A stretch of 64,000 nucleotides of DNA. Source: Allodiplogaster sudhausi. Lineage: Eukaryota; Nematoda; Chromadorea; Rhabditida; Diplogasteridae. Within the stretch, counting starts at the first letter, position 1. Every line of letters begins with the position of its first letter. The stretch covers positions 1,466,001 through 1,530,000 of the forward strand of contig CALZFC010000056.1 in the NCBI GenBank assembly GCA_945643635.1, given 5' to 3'. A program made the position numbers and the translations under genes. The notes beneath the pieces are model-generated. The model saw only the letters and a program-made list of their open reading frames with translations, was not told where the DNA came from and did not search any database. Positions 1 through 12,885 of the stretch are shown here, piece after piece.

Positions 1-981
1 TTAAGTTATTCTCATTGACTTCTAATGAAATCGAGCAAATGCCAATAAGTTAAGTTAAAGAGGAAGAATGATTAGGAGAAAGAGGGAGATAGATTAGAGA
101 GAGGGAGATAGATTAGAGAGAGAGGGAGATAGAGTAGAGAGAGAGAGTATAGAGAGGGAGCTAGAGTAGAGAGAGCGATATAGAGTAGAGAGAGGGAGAT
201 AGAGTAGAGAGAGGGAGATAGAGTAGAGAGAGGGAGATAGAGTAGAGAGAGGGAGATAGAGTAGAGAGAGGGAGAATAGAGTAGAGAGAGGGAGATAGAG
301 TAGAGAGAGAGAGAGTACAGAGAGAAACGAGTGCCAGTGAGGTCCAGTGAGGTAGCGGGTGCAGAAGCAAAGAGAAGTGTGAAATAAAGAAGCGAGAAAT
401 GCATAGGTGACAAAAAAGGGAAGGTGTGATATAGGGGTAATGAGAAATAGAACGTAATTCTGTGACATCTGATATATTGTAATATGCTACCAAATAGCAT
501 ATTACATTGTAATCTGCATACCACTTCCTCATATCTTCTGCCGTTTTAATGTGTACTGATTATAGGTAGGAAAACAAAAACTACTTTATGTTGTTCGAAT
601 TTCTCTGCATTTTCAGTGATTTTTTTTTGTTCGAAATTCGCGTTTTTAAATTCAATGCCAAACACTGTCTCCATAACTTTCTCTCCGTCTCCCATTCTCT
701 CCTCCTCTCTTTTCCTCTCTTTGTCACTCCCCTCACCTCCCTCTCCTTCTCTCTCTTCCTTTTTCCTTCCCTCCTCTCATCTCATTCCCCCTCCCTTCCC
801 TCCCTCTTTCCCTCTCTCTCTCTCTCGCTCCCTCCTTCCATTCCCTCTCTCTCCCTCCTTCCCTCTCTCTCTCTCCCTCTTTCCCTCCCTGTCTTTCCAT
901 CTTTCCCTCCCTCTCTCTTCCTCCTTCTCTCCCTCTCCCCCTCTCCTTCCCTCCATCTCTCTCCCTCCTCTCCCTCTTTCC

Positions 982-1026
<45 letters not shown>

Positions 1027-2288
1027 TCAATCTCTCGATCACTCCTTCTGCCTGATGATTTTATCGGGATGGAAATAACGTCTGCTCACGTCATTCATGC
1101 ATACACCTACTCAAATTGGAACATAGTGATGCGCGGCCGGTTAGTTGTGCTTCTTTCCCATTCCTTCACTCTTGACGCTGCTCTCTCATTCGCCCTCTCA
1201 TTTTCTCACTCTCTTTCCCCCAACTCTCTCTCTCTCACACACTCTCACTTTCTCTCTTGAGAAGCAGAGGCGGAAAGTGTCAAGCGCCACCCACCTCGGG
1301 GTGCATTCAGACATGGCTTAAGAGTAGATCCCTGCAGATGGCGCTGCCAAACTTTCTGCCACTGGCATCGATGTGTCATCGCCTTCCGAATTGTTCCGAA
1401 TCAGCGTTCCGTCTATGCCAACATCACTCCGATACATGCCTCCCGCCCACCTTTTCCTCCCATTGGCTCCGTTAGTTGACGATTCCTTTCATTAATTTTG
1501 TAATTCCAATTTCGGGCGAAGCCGTCCAAGAATTGCTTGAAATGACCAAACTGCCAAGGCTCACGCTCATTTAAAGAAGAAACCTTTGAGAGCAGAGACG
1601 GAAGACAAGACCACCAGAGAGGGAAAGAGAGCGATGTAGAATGGAAGTCGAGAGGGAGAGAGAGGGAGAGGAAGAGAGAGGGAGAGAGAGAGGGAGAGAA
1701 AGAGAGGGAGAGAGAGGGAGTGAGAGGGAGAGTGAGGGAGAAAGAGGGAGAGAGAGGGAGGGAGAGAGAGGGAGAAAAAGGGAGAGAGAGAGAGGGAGCG
1801 AGAGAGGGAAAGAGAGGGAGAGAGAGAGGGAGAGAGAGGGGAAGAAAGAGATAGAGGAAGGAAGATCTTCAAAGATCAAAAGTGAGTGCACAGAGATGGA
1901 AAGACATCTCCAATTACGTCCTGCATTTTCTTCTGAACGATTTTTGTTTCCTACTACATTTCTTCAAATTGTGAAATGTTTCCACGTGATGTTGATATTT
2001 CGTGCTTGTTCGCGAAATTTATGTGTTTTTAATTGTATCCGTTAAGCTATCTATTCTGTTATATTAATGTATTTCTGGAATACTACTTTATTCAGACTGT
2101 ATCTATAACTTAAACATTTTTACATGCTGCTAAATTAGTTTCGTTATTAGTTTTTAGCTGCAAGTTTTTTGCATGATTTTATTTCGATTGCTCTAATCTT
2201 TTTTTAGGATATATAAGTGAGTTAGTGCGCAAAGATAGGCAAGATGAAGAGGAAGAGAAAGGGAGAGGTTGACAGAGATAGGGAACAT

Positions 2289-2341
<53 letters not shown>

Positions 2342-3969
2342 ACAGGTGATAGAATGGGGTAATATGATGGTCTAACATCTGCTCCTAAATGACGTAATAC
2401 AAAGTGACAAGCCAAATCTATTAGCTCTATCAGCTTTTTCCTATTTAAAAAAATCATTGCACGGAATCTCGCTAATTTTAAAGGGGAGTTTTGTAAATAT
2501 ATGTTACATATCATTCATAGATTAACAGATAGTAGTTGAGTAAAAGTATATGAACCCTGTGTGGGATGGAAATCGTGGATACATTCCGAGGCGATTACCA
2601 CTGAGATCACTTGCTCCTCCATTACTTACTTATCTGTCCAAGGAATCTGCAAAATACGGTGAAATGGGAAAGAAGTGCAAAAAAATAAATTGCATTTCCA
2701 GAACGCGAGAGAGAGAGAGGCATGTAATGGAAGAACAGACCAATAAGGGGGGGGGGGAGAGAAGGGCAAGTATCAAGTGCCATGGACATCCCTTTTTGGC
2801 CAATTTCCCCATCTAAATTCTCCCTCGTCAAGAGTGTGAAATGGAGAAGAGAAGGGGGCGTTTGAATCTCCTTTCTATTCCAGACTGACGCAAGTAACTT
2901 CAGACGTAAAGAATGGAGCTTGGTAACTTTCATTTGCTTTTCCTTTCTTCTCCCCAAAGTTTCTCTCACATTTCCCACTCATTCCACTAAGCTGCAAGAG
3001 AGTGTGCAACTGGATCCCATTATCTTCCCTATTTCACGAGCTCTGCTTGGCAGCACAAGGCTACTCCAACTACTACTATTTCCTCCTTCCTGAAATGGCA
3101 CAGTACATTGTCTCTCTTTCTTCGCCTCTCTCTCCCCTCATCTCTCACCCTCTTCTCTCTCCCTTATCTATCACCTTGTATTTTCCCTCCCTCTGGAATA
3201 CTGCTTACTTCGTTAGGAAACAGTCCGTCCAGACCTCATTGGAGTGGCTTCTGCTTGTCGATGGTTCTGCTGATTCTGCTCTCCTTTCTTCCGTTCTCCC
3301 CGATCCTCCGCAATTTTTTGGCCATTCACTCATCCCGTATTCCTTTTAGTTAAATTGATGCTGAAAAGAGAGCGAGAGTTACTCTTCTTTCCCCAAGTGA
3401 ACTTGGCGGAGACATATTTTCTCTCTCTTCCTCTCTGTTACATCTCTTTTCACCCTCTCATTCGTCCATTGTTTTCGCTCTTCCTCGATCTTCCTCACTG
3501 TCTCTCCTAAGTAAGCTAACCATATTTAATTCCATGTAACATAACATTTCCTCGTCCCTCTCTCGTTTCTATCGCTATTCCTTTCCTCTCCAGCTTATTT
3601 ATTTGCTGCCCGTTCTGCCTGCCCAGTGCATTTAGTCAGGGATCCATCGTACACAGAAGCCACGGATATTCGCGTCCAAAGATGTGCGTATTATGAGGGA
3701 AAATGAGTGACAAATATGATAGATGTGCGGAAATAGGAAAGATCGGAGCGTGGGGGAGTGGGAGATAAGAGGACAGGGGAAGAAGAGAGGAGAGGGAAGG
3801 GAAAGAGAGGGGCCGGGAGAAGGAGAGAGGGAGAGTCATAGTTGTGTTCTCAGAATTCCCGGGTTTGTAGGACAGAATGATGTGAGTACCTAGCTGGTGG
3901 ATCGACGAGTGCCTTCTTATCATCACTTCTTCTGCCGTATCTTTTCGGCGGTCATATCTGCTACTTAAT

Positions 3970-4015
<46 letters not shown>

Positions 4016-4670
4016 CCATGATCGTCAATCTGTTTCCTGTTTTCATATTTGCAACTAATTCTAAATCGTGGAAAGTCAAGAGTCGAATTAGCTAATCTGC
4101 CTGGAGAAGCCGAACTGTAAGTTGATACTCGGTTTCTGCCTGTATATGTATGTACATAGTCTGGCTTAGCATTGCAGTTTAGTTTAGTTTCGCCAGATGA
4201 AGTCTCCTGGACATGCGGAAATGAAGAAGTGACTGCTTGGACTTGAAACACGGAAATTGACCAGAGACTGCTCGAATTTAGCCCGGCATGTCACCATCAG
4301 ACTTGACAGGGCCGGGTTTTCCTACCCTTCGTTCTTTCTCTATCTCTCATTCTTCTACTTAAGTTTGGAATGACTCTTCCCCTATTGGCAGTTTCAATGA
4401 TTTGAGAAGCAATCAACATGTGGATAGGCATTGAGGAAGTACGTGTGAATTTACATTTTCTTTGCGATAATGCTTTCCTTCTTTGGAAAGACTCTGTGAA
4501 TGGTTGGAGTCATGGAAAGAGGAAAAGAATGAAGTTGGTCGTCCATTTGCTTCTTCCTGTGTAACTTCCTTCGTGCTCGTCAACCCATTCTCGTTCTCTT
4601 GCTATGCATTTCCCGAGTGCCAAATGGCTACTATTCTTAAGTTCCAGGTAATACATACTTGCAATTCGAG
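1..4670. other. Gene-poor, CT/GA-rich intergenic DNA
   Basis: I see no supportable gene here. The stretch alternates ordinary AT-rich sequence with purine or pyrimidine tracts: GAGAGAG(T/G)AGATAGA repeats at about 70-330, CT-rich sequence at about 675-1040, GA-rich sequence at 1640-1860, (GA)n at 2288-2338 and (CT)n at 3972-4010. Long open frames over these tracts encode only Ser/Leu/Pro or Arg/Glu runs, as expected from a dinucleotide repeat in any frame. Confidence 0.7.
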
Positions 4671-4675
4671 GGGAG

Positions 4676-5778
4676 ATGCTTCTTCGATTAGATTTTCTGC
4701 TTCTTCCAATTCTCTGCATGGTAAGTCCATTTTTTGCTCTATATAATATGTATAATGTATCTATGTATATATGTATGTATCTATGTACATATGTACATAC
4801 ATACATGAGAAAAAACGTTGCTATGATATCTACAAATTTAAAATTTAAACTCCTTAAGTTCATATAGTTTTCCTATTTTAGATTAACATGAAGAGCACCA
4901 GTGCATATCCATTCTTCGTAGTGAATCTTGTTCCCCAAGAGTTAGTCTTTCTTCTTTCCTTTCCATGCCATATTCATACTCTTCAGTCAAGTGGAAGAAG
5001 GAGAATGGTCCCTGCTGGACCCCCCCGTGGTCCGTCGTTCCTATGGAATTCAGAAGCGAGCTTTCGATCGACTCGACGACGGCGACTTCGGATTGTTGAG
5101 GAAACGAGCAGTGAACTGGTCAGAATCCCTTCCTCTTCTGAAGAACACTTCAGATTCTATTTATCCGGATCGTGCATCCTCACCTATTTCGGGAACATTG
5201 CATTTGATGGAATACTGGATAACGAAGAAATTGAGGGTGAAAAAGGAGAGTAAAAGAGAAGGAAAACGGGGAAAAGTCAAGATAGAGAAGGCTTCCGAAA
5301 GTCAGGTCTTGAGATGACTGGCTGCTTGCAAATTCGCACTTTTGGACCATTTGAGAAAATTACGTTCGTCGAGCGAATATTAGTGCATATAAATGAGTGA
5401 GCAGGAAGAGACGGCTGGAAGAAGAGAAGAACGAGTAGAAAGAAGTTTCTTTCAGGGGGATCAACACTCCTTTTAACCGTTTGGATGAAGGAGACTTCGG
5501 GATGAGAAAGAAGAGGGCATTCGACCGACTGGAGTCATCCGACTTCTTTGATTTCCGTAGGAAGAGAGCCTTTGACCGTCTCGACGGGGCTGACTTCGGG
5601 CTGGAGAAGAGAAGTCTTCGCAGTCAAGACACAGCCATCAGTAAGCATTTTCCAAATGGAAGAAGTTATATAGGGAGCAATCTTTCTTTCAGCCCCCGAA
5701 CGAGAGGCCCTCTTGGCAAAGCTGGCAAGTTCTCTTCACACACTGAGGAGGCTGCGCGAGGAGAGTGAGCGACAGTAG
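4676..5778 (+). CDS. Orcokinin-like neuropeptide precursor, five exons
   Basis: This encodes a secreted prohormone cut at basic sites into orcokinin-type peptides. Exons: 4676-4720, 4882-4940, 4987 to a donor near 5121, 5456-5640 and 5693-5778. Exon 1 encodes a short signal-type start (MLLRLDFLLLPILCM) and ends at GTAAGT. Exons 1-2-3 and 4-5 agree in phase. The exon 3 donor is the weakest point: a GTCAGA site inside the AVNW codons keeps phase with exon 4, but a later donor is possible. Peptides bounded by KR, RR, RKR or RKKR include SYGIQ, AFDRLDDGDFGLL, FNRLDEGDFGM, AFDRLESSDFFDF and AFDRLDGADFGLE. They align with the orcokinin core NFDEIDRSGFGF (F-D-x-L/I-D-x-x-x-F-G). The C-terminal exon is a charged helical tail ending REESERQ. 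The family call is inference from motif and layout; no function is shown. Confidence 0.82.
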
Positions 5779-6120
5779 TCCGCAGTTGCCATTTCTCTTT
5801 TCATTCCCTCCATTCTCTCTCACAATCACTTCTCTTTTGTATGTACAAACTGTTTGCTTTTCAATTTGTCTTAATTGTTTGATGAGAATTGAACGGAAGC
5901 AGACTTCTTCATTCCTTGCCAACACAGCTGATCTCACTTCTCTTTATGCATTTACAACTCTCTTTTCATCTCTCAAATCAATGCTCCTCGGTGATTATTC
6001 TTTGTGACATAAAATTGTATGTTCTCTACTCTGCTCCCAAAGGACACGAAGCTTCTCTATACGATAAACAGTTACATCTGTGTGCCCATTCAGGTGATGT
6101 GGTCTCTTTTTCGATCTCTG
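5779..6120. other. 3' flank of the prohormone gene
   Basis: AT-rich sequence between the orcokinin-like stop codon and the microsatellite block. It probably holds the 3' UTR. No separate gene is seen. Confidence 0.4.
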
Positions 6121-6132
6121 TCATTCTCTATT

Positions 6133-6135
<3 letters not shown>

Positions 6136-6183
<48 letters not shown>

Positions 6184-6748
6184 GTCTCTGTCTCTGTCTC
6201 TGTCTCTGTCTCTGTCTCTGTCTCTGTCTCTGTCTCTATCTCTGTCTCTGTCTCTGTCTCTGTCTCTGTCTCTGTCTCTGTCTCTGTCTCTGTCTCTGTC
6301 TCTGTCTCTGTCTCTGTCTCTGTCTCTGTCTCTGTCTCTGTCTCTGTCTCTGTCTCTGTCTCTGTCTCTGTCTCTGTCTCTGTCTCTGTCTCTGTCTCTG
6401 TCTCTGTCTCTGTCTCTGTCTCTGTCTCTGCCTCTGTCTCTGTCTCTGTCTCTGTCTCTGTCTCTGTCTCTGTCTCTGTCTCTGTCTCTGTCTCTGTCTC
6501 TGTCTCTGTCTCTGTCTCTGTCTCTGTCTCTGTCTCTGTCTCTGTCTCTGTCTCTGTCTCTGTCTCTGTCTCTGTCTCTGTCTCTGTCTCTGCCTCTGTC
6601 TCTGCCTCTGCCTCTGTCTCTGTCTCTGTCTCTGTCTCTGTCTCTGTCTCTGTCTCTGTCTCTGTCTCTGTCTCTGTCTCTGTCTCTGTCTCTGTCTCTG
6701 TCTCTGTCTCTGTCTCTGTCTCTGTCTCTGTCTCTGTCTCTGTCTCTG

Positions 6749-6806
<58 letters not shown>
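6136..6806. repeat. Expanded (TCTCTG)n hexanucleotide array flanked by (CT)n
   Basis: A nearly pure TCTCTG array runs from about 6180 to 6768, roughly 98 units, between (CT)n tracts at 6136-6182 and 6768-6806. Only a few units vary: TCTATC near 6236, and CCTCTG near 6430, 6592, 6604 and 6610. Every reading frame is open on both strands, which produces long artefactual frames (Leu-Cys, Val-Ser, Glu-Thr, Arg-Asp or Arg-Gln repeats). Confidence 0.97.
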
Positions 6807-6811
<5 letters not shown>

Positions 6812-6839
6812 GCACACCTACACACACTCTTCCTGTTAA

Positions 6840-7570
6840 CTATCCTAACTAATTTTACTCTTTCTTATCTTTGTCAGCTTCATTGCACACATACGAAATG
6901 CATATTCATTTATATATACATACGTAATAATTCGTTCTTCTTCTACATCTTCAAAACAGGGGCAGCTTCAAGGAATATTAGTCCGGAAACTCTGGAATAA
7001 ATGAAAATGCTATTACATACTTCAACTCGAACAACAAACTCATGGTGGTAAAATCGTCTATGTAGTGTTCGTTGTCAGCAGATAATCCTATTTAAATCGT
7101 CGACAAAGTTAATTTTTAATAGAAAATTAACCATCTCAACTCTCTATTTACTGTAATATTGAAATAGAAGCTAATCTTCTAATATTAAACAAAATAAGCT
7201 GCTGATTATATAATTCATACTTTTAAATTATATTCTGCAACTTCGTCCACTCCATTTGTGTTTATTCCTCTAGTTGTTGGAAAGGAGCCAGTGTATAATT
7301 GGACTGACTTTTATTTCTTAAATTCTTTATCTTTGGTTTTTCTTCACATTTGTGTCCAGCGAAAGTAGTGTCTCATGTACATATATACTTATATATCTCA
7401 TGCATATAAAGTACACGCTAATCTTCCATGTACAACCGAGTTGGGCTAGTATACCATTGTGGAACCGGTTGTGCCAGGACAATGAGAGAGTAACAGATGA
7501 ATGAAGGTGAGGTAGAAGAAGAAAGAGGGAGGAAGGAGGAAGGCGGAGCGAATTCTTCTATGACCCGTCC

Positions 7571-7619
<49 letters not shown>

Positions 7620-9110
7620 CGCTTCCTCCCTCTCTCCTTTCTCTGTCTCTCTCCCCATTTCGTTCTCTCTTCCCTTGCCTGGAGAGTTGGTGGTTGGGTG
7701 GTTGTGGTAGAGGCTGAGCCCGGCTCACGACCAGGCCTTCCCTTGTAGGAGTGGCTTCGTGCTGCACTTTCTTGGAGATGAGCAGACATTCCGTGGTTCT
7801 TCTCCTTCTTCTCTGCTTTTTTTTAGATGTCAGCTCATTACTTTTTTTCCCTAACGATAAGTACATATCAGGAGTGGGAATGAAGGACTCTGTAGCTGCA
7901 TACCGTCTGCCAAATCATGCTTGGTTGCTTACGGTTTCCATGCGATTGGATTTCCCCTTTCAATCCAAGTAATCAATATGTAAAAATTTACTTTTGTGGA
8001 ACAATTCTTGTTGTTGACATTGAATGCTTTATTTATTTATTTATTTATTTAGTCGTACATCATAAATATATAGATGTGACAGCATTAAGATTTATAATAC
8101 CGCGTATGTAATGAGCAGATGCAGACTAGGGAAATTAGAGAGAGAGAGCTTTTGTGAAGGCAGAAGGCATTCTTGCATCCCTTTTTTTTTTTTTACCATC
8201 TCTCTTAATATTTTTTGTTCTAGTTCTCCTTCACAACTTTGGGACTCGCTCTGGAAGATTACTGTCTATTTCTTTGGAGGGGAGGAGTGAATTGCCCGTT
8301 TGTAAATTGGGATCGAGACAAGCAGATCACCCAATCGAGAGCCCATTCTCACATTCCACAACTCTTACTTCCCTCTTGCTCCACTTTCTGCTTTCTGCCC
8401 GGCACTCTCCCAACATCAGTTCTCTTTCTCTCTCTCTCTCTCTCTCTTCTCTCTTTTCTCTTCTCTCTTCTCTATTCTCTTTTCTGTCTTCTTTCTTCTT
8501 TCTTCTCTCTTCTCTCTTTTCTCTTCTCTCTTCTCTATTCTCCTTTCTCTCTTCTTTCTCCTCTCTTCTCTCTTTTCTCTTCTCTCTTTTCTCTTCTCTC
8601 TTTTCTCTTCTCTCTTCTCTCCTCTCTCTTCTCTCTTCTCTCTTCTCTCTTCTCTCTTCTCTCTCTTCTCTCTCTCACTACACTCATTCGAATTATGTAA
8701 TTTATGGCCAACGAGATCATGTGCCGTCATGAACATTATTTGGAATGCGGGATTGCATTTAGACGCAACCAAATCGACATTGTAAAATGGAATGGAGAGA
8801 GCGAAAGATAGATACTAAGAGAGAGAGAGAGAGAATAATGGAGAAAGAAAGAGACAGAGTGTGTGGAGAAAGAGGGAAAGCGGTAGAGAGGGGTAAGCGA
8901 AGGCAGAGGAAGAGAGAGAAAAAGGAAGGGAATGCTGAGAACTTTTGATAAACTTCAATACTGCAGGTGCAATAAAATGAAAAATTGAATGGGAAGATAT
9001 AGTCTATGTTGTGCAGAAATTCTTTATTACAACTTCATCGAAGTTTCTCTCCTTCACTATCACCGCCTCTATTTCTCCATATATTCACTCTATACTTTCC
9101 AGTGTCATTT

Positions 9111-9152
<42 letters not shown>

Positions 9153-9187
9153 CTCACACACATTCTCTCTTTCTCCTCACTCTCTCA

Positions 9188-9231
<44 letters not shown>

Positions 9232-9404
9232 AATGGGTTGCTTGATTCCGCGCTAATTCTTCTTCTCTAACATTTTGGTCACTCTTCACGCTTTACCAGA
9301 TGGTGGAAAACCACCAAGCACAGCAGCTCGGAAGGAAAAAAATGAAAGGAAAAGGGATCGCGAATAGAAGAATGAATGGGCACAGCGACGGAGAACTTTC
9401 TTCT

Positions 9405-9449
<45 letters not shown>

Positions 9450-9990
9450 CCTCTCTTTCTCTCTCTCTCTCATGTATTCTCTTCTCACACTTCTCCTTCT
9501 ATGTTATTCGTTCACTCACTTCTCGCTTTCTCTCTCGTCGTCTCTCTGTCTCTTTATCTATAATCTTCTTTCACTTCAGGAGCCTAATTCTCCACATTCA
9601 AATGTTGGGCATAACAGAAATTACGTGAGTATTAGAGTTTAATTATCTAACAGTTAAAAATCCATCCGTCAGAATTGATGAGGGCGAGGAAGGACTGCGT
9701 GCATTTGCATGGGCAGGAAGAGAGATCGATCCCATTCGAATGCAGCAGATCCTTTAGCAGGAATTGTATGGGGTACAATCCCCTGCAGCGCAAAGTTGTG
9801 CATATTGCCTCTAAATAGTTCTGGCCTACATAAGTCTAAGATTCACAATAAATATTTTTGGGGGTAAATGAAAATAAGATGTATATTGTATGTGACTGTT
9901 TCAAAAAAAAAACATTTCGAGTGAAAGTAAATAAACAACTTCTAAAAAGAAAGATGAAGGAAACTGGGAATTGTTTGTGAAAGGTTCTAA
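6840..9990. other. Intergenic DNA with several CT microsatellites
   Basis: No gene can be supported. Simple repeats are (CT)n at 7574-7616, a TCTCTTC/TTCTCTCTT family at about 8420-8680, (CT)n at 9114-9147 and 9190-9230, and (CT)n at 9408-9445. The sequence between them is AT-rich. A hydrophobic start-like stretch at about 7778-7840 (MSRHSVVLLLLLCFFLDVS) has no convincing continuation. Confidence 0.5.
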
Positions 9991-10006
9991 AAGCTGTTGT
10001 AGAGGG

Positions 10007-11373
10007 TAATCTGCGAAGAGAGCAAACTGCTGCGAGAGGCAGCAGAATGCAGCAGAGAAGAAGAATGGGGCAGTGTCTCCCTCGTCTGCGATCCCCATGG
10101 CACTCTTGGCAATTCAACCAAAGACAAACTTCATAATCTACTCGCTGGACTGGGAGACAAAATGACGTTTGACATCATTATTTCTTTTCAAAGCACAGTA
10201 AGGAAGGTACAGAAGTTAACCTTTAGATGCTCATGTCCTGGAGGATGTGTTGGACAAGATGGGAAGAACAACTACGTGGGCCTCATTCTCGTTACTGACT
10301 CGAAGAGTGTTGGTCCTATTAGTATTTCTACTCTTCTCTCTCTTTCGCACTTTCTTTCTCGAACTTTCTCTCTCTCTCTCTCGCACTTTCTCTCTCCCTC
10401 TTTTTCATGTTATTCCCAGTTTCTTGTTGAGACAGCGAACCTCTCCTCGGATGCCACCTCCATCTTCAAAGAACGACGAATGGGAGACTCTTCCTGCAGT
10501 CACGGTCTGCTGCTTCTCTATCTCCACGACACACGAAAGGTTCTTGCCCTTTCACTCTTCTTTCTTTCCTTCTTAATTCACTTAAGTGATTGATTAGTTT
10601 GCTTCTCTGTAGAACGAGTTCGTATGCTATTCAAACTCATCCAGCACAGAAGGTCAGCCGTTAGCATGGTCTGTGGCAGGATACTAATTTTTTCCTCGCT
10701 AATTTCGCCCTGATTCTGAACCTAAGCACCTTGGTATGGATTGGAGGTAGTCGACAAGGACAACGTAAAGTAGACAATGGAAGGAGAGCGAGGTAAAAGG
10801 GAGAAGAAGAAGAGAGGCTAAGAAGGATGAGAGAAAAGAGGTAAAAACGAGAGAGGATAGAGGGAGGCACAAAGGGGGGAACGAACCTCTGCTGCTTCAA
10901 GGTCAACCTGGTAAGTGGGGGATGAATGGAAATTAGTGAGGGGAGGGGGGGGGGAGATATGATGGCAGGGACCGAGTGAGTTTGCCTGTGTTTCTGCTTT
11001 CCACTCAGAGAAGGCGAAGAGAAAGAAGGAGTTCTCAAGAGAATCTCATGGACTTTTCAGCTCGCTTCGTTCCGCGGCGACAATTCTTTCGTTCTCTTAA
11101 CAGACGAAGACATGCAAAAACTACACGAGTTGGCAGCCAAGGTGGGCCTGTGCTTTCCAAAGAAAGGCAACATCTCAATCGTTTCTCCTTTTCTAATGTT
11201 CTTAATTCCAACACATATTTAACGGAATAACTCGTTGTAGTCGACGATATTCCTATGGGATTCCAATGAGATATTATTCTGTGCAGGGAGATGATGAGGG
11301 CGACTCCTTGGCTCTTCAGTATCTTTTGAACAACTATAAGAGCGAGCCTATTCAGAAAGCCGAGACATGGACG
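10007..11373 (+). CDS. Candidate exons of an unidentified gene, possibly the ectodomain of the next gene
   Basis: I do not recognise the product. Several short open segments sit between plausible splice sites. One starts after TTGTAG near 10013 (RVICEESKLLREAAEC...) and ends at a CACA/GTAAGG donor near 10199. Another lies at about 11008-11141, after CCACTCAG, and contains RISWTFQLASFRGDNSFVLL and TDEDMQKLHELAAK. A third lies at 11288-11373 (GDDEGDSLALQYLLNNYK, then AETWT). Weaker candidates are at 10225-10300, 10420-10495 and 10612-10680, where frame choice is unclear. The last exon precedes the membrane protein at 11994, so these may be extracellular exons of one type I membrane protein. Neither that link nor the start codon is proven. 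Confidence 0.35.
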
Positions 11374-11993
11374 GTTCGTTCAATGGAATATTTTGATATT
11401 TTGACCTTTTCTATCTTTAAGAAACCGTAAGAATCTTATAGGCTGGTTAAAATTAGTTCATGTTTAACAAAAGAAGGACCAGGACCCTCAACACAAACGA
11501 CAATTGTGCTTTTCTATCAGCTGCTTGCTGAGTTTGGGAGAAGGAAATTGTTCAAACCGGCAGCCAAATCTGCATAAAAAAGCAGGTTGCGGAATGAGAA
11601 TTGAAGTAATCAATATAATCTCGTTCTTTTCTGCAAAGGGTAATGAGAGAGAGAGAGTGATCAGATGGTAAAATGAGCATGAAACGAATTTCAAAACGAA
11701 AACGACGAGAGAGGGTAAGTGGCCGAGTGGGAAACAGTTCTTGGTCGCCGCTGATTACAACGAGAATGAAAGACAGCTGATTAAGATGAAGGTGAAACTG
11801 GAGAGAGAAAGAGAGAGAGGGAGGGAGAGAAAAAGAGAGAGAGAGGGAGAGAGAAAGAGAGAGAGAGAGGTAGAGAGAGAGACAGAGAGAGAGAGAGAGG
11901 AGGCTGACGAATCACACAGAAGAGTTCTCGTGGCAGCCTTTCTCAGAGAAAGTGTCAATAGCCTCCCTCTGAGTACGGAACTGAATTGGAGTG

Positions 11994-12828
11994 ATGGCCG
12001 TAGTGTTTTCCGAGCCTTCCACGCTTCCCCCTCCCCCTGAGGCCGAGTTCTCTTCTCAGCCTCTGATCGGTCTTCTAGCCGCGATTCTTGTGGTGCTCCT
12101 CGCTCTTGCCCTCCTCCTCGCTCTCTTCCTGGCCAAGCAAGTTGCTCATTCCATGTTTTTGTGCCTAATTGTAAGGTCGTGGGTTTGTAAGTATTCTTAT
12201 AGGTTCTGTTGCTGTCGTAACAAGAAGAAAGAGATCTACCACGTGACAAACTCTTCGACTTACAAGACTATCGATCCGATCTATGTGGTCACACCGCCCC
12301 AGAGGTTTTTCCCTCATCCTGAGTTGAAAATGCAAAGGGCTCCCTCTCCGTCTCTCTCGCTGAATCTTAATTCCCGTGTGAAGAGTAAGCCTTCCATATT
12401 ATAGTTACCTTAGATCATGACATTAAGCGATCGCTTTCCTCTTCGCCATGGCCCATCGGATGGCCTGTACTCGACCACATACTCGGGAAGCCCCGCCCCT
12501 CTCTCCTTCCCTCCTCCTCCTGGAAGTCTCTCAGGAGGGAGTGGTCATCGCATGCATCCAGGCAGCTTGAATGGTGGCACCCCCGAGAGTCGCCGTGGAA
12601 TGCGCATCCAGAGGGTCAGCCATGAACAGCATTTATTCGCAGATTCATTATCGACATGTAAAAAATCCTTACTAAATGTAGTAATGATTGCAGATGCAAT
12701 CGGAAGCGATCCGTCGTGGGGAGCGAGTGATCCCGGCAGGAGCAGCCAGGTCTCTGCAAGGCGAAGGGGACTACGATGCAGTGCCACACGAGTTGTCCAG
12801 TGGAGAACACGCTCCTCCCGACGTATGG

Positions 12829-12885
<57 letters not shown>

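Noticed and set aside
588..1260. Pro/Ser/Leu-rich frames of 150-210 codons
   Set aside because: CT/CCCT-rich low complexity DNA; no splice context or conserved motif.
6019..6852. Long open frames of Ser-Val, Leu-Cys, Glu-Thr, Arg-Asp and Arg-Gln repeats on both strands
   Set aside because: Translation of a (TCTCTG)n array, which is open in all frames; no non-repeat domain is attached.
7778..7972. Short secreted protein starting MSRHSVVLLLLLCFFLDVS
   Set aside because: After the hydrophobic start the frame has no processing sites or downstream exon in phase, and chance Leu/Phe runs are common in this pyrimidine-rich DNA.
8154..8772. Leu/Ser-rich and Arg/Glu/Lys-rich frames
   Set aside because: TCTCTTC repeat translated on the two strands.
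9836..10117. Minus-strand frame with a signal-like stretch (ILLLCCILLPLAAVCS)
   Set aside because: It overlaps a plus-strand segment with better splice signals, and the hydrophobicity is short and ends in an AT-rich run.
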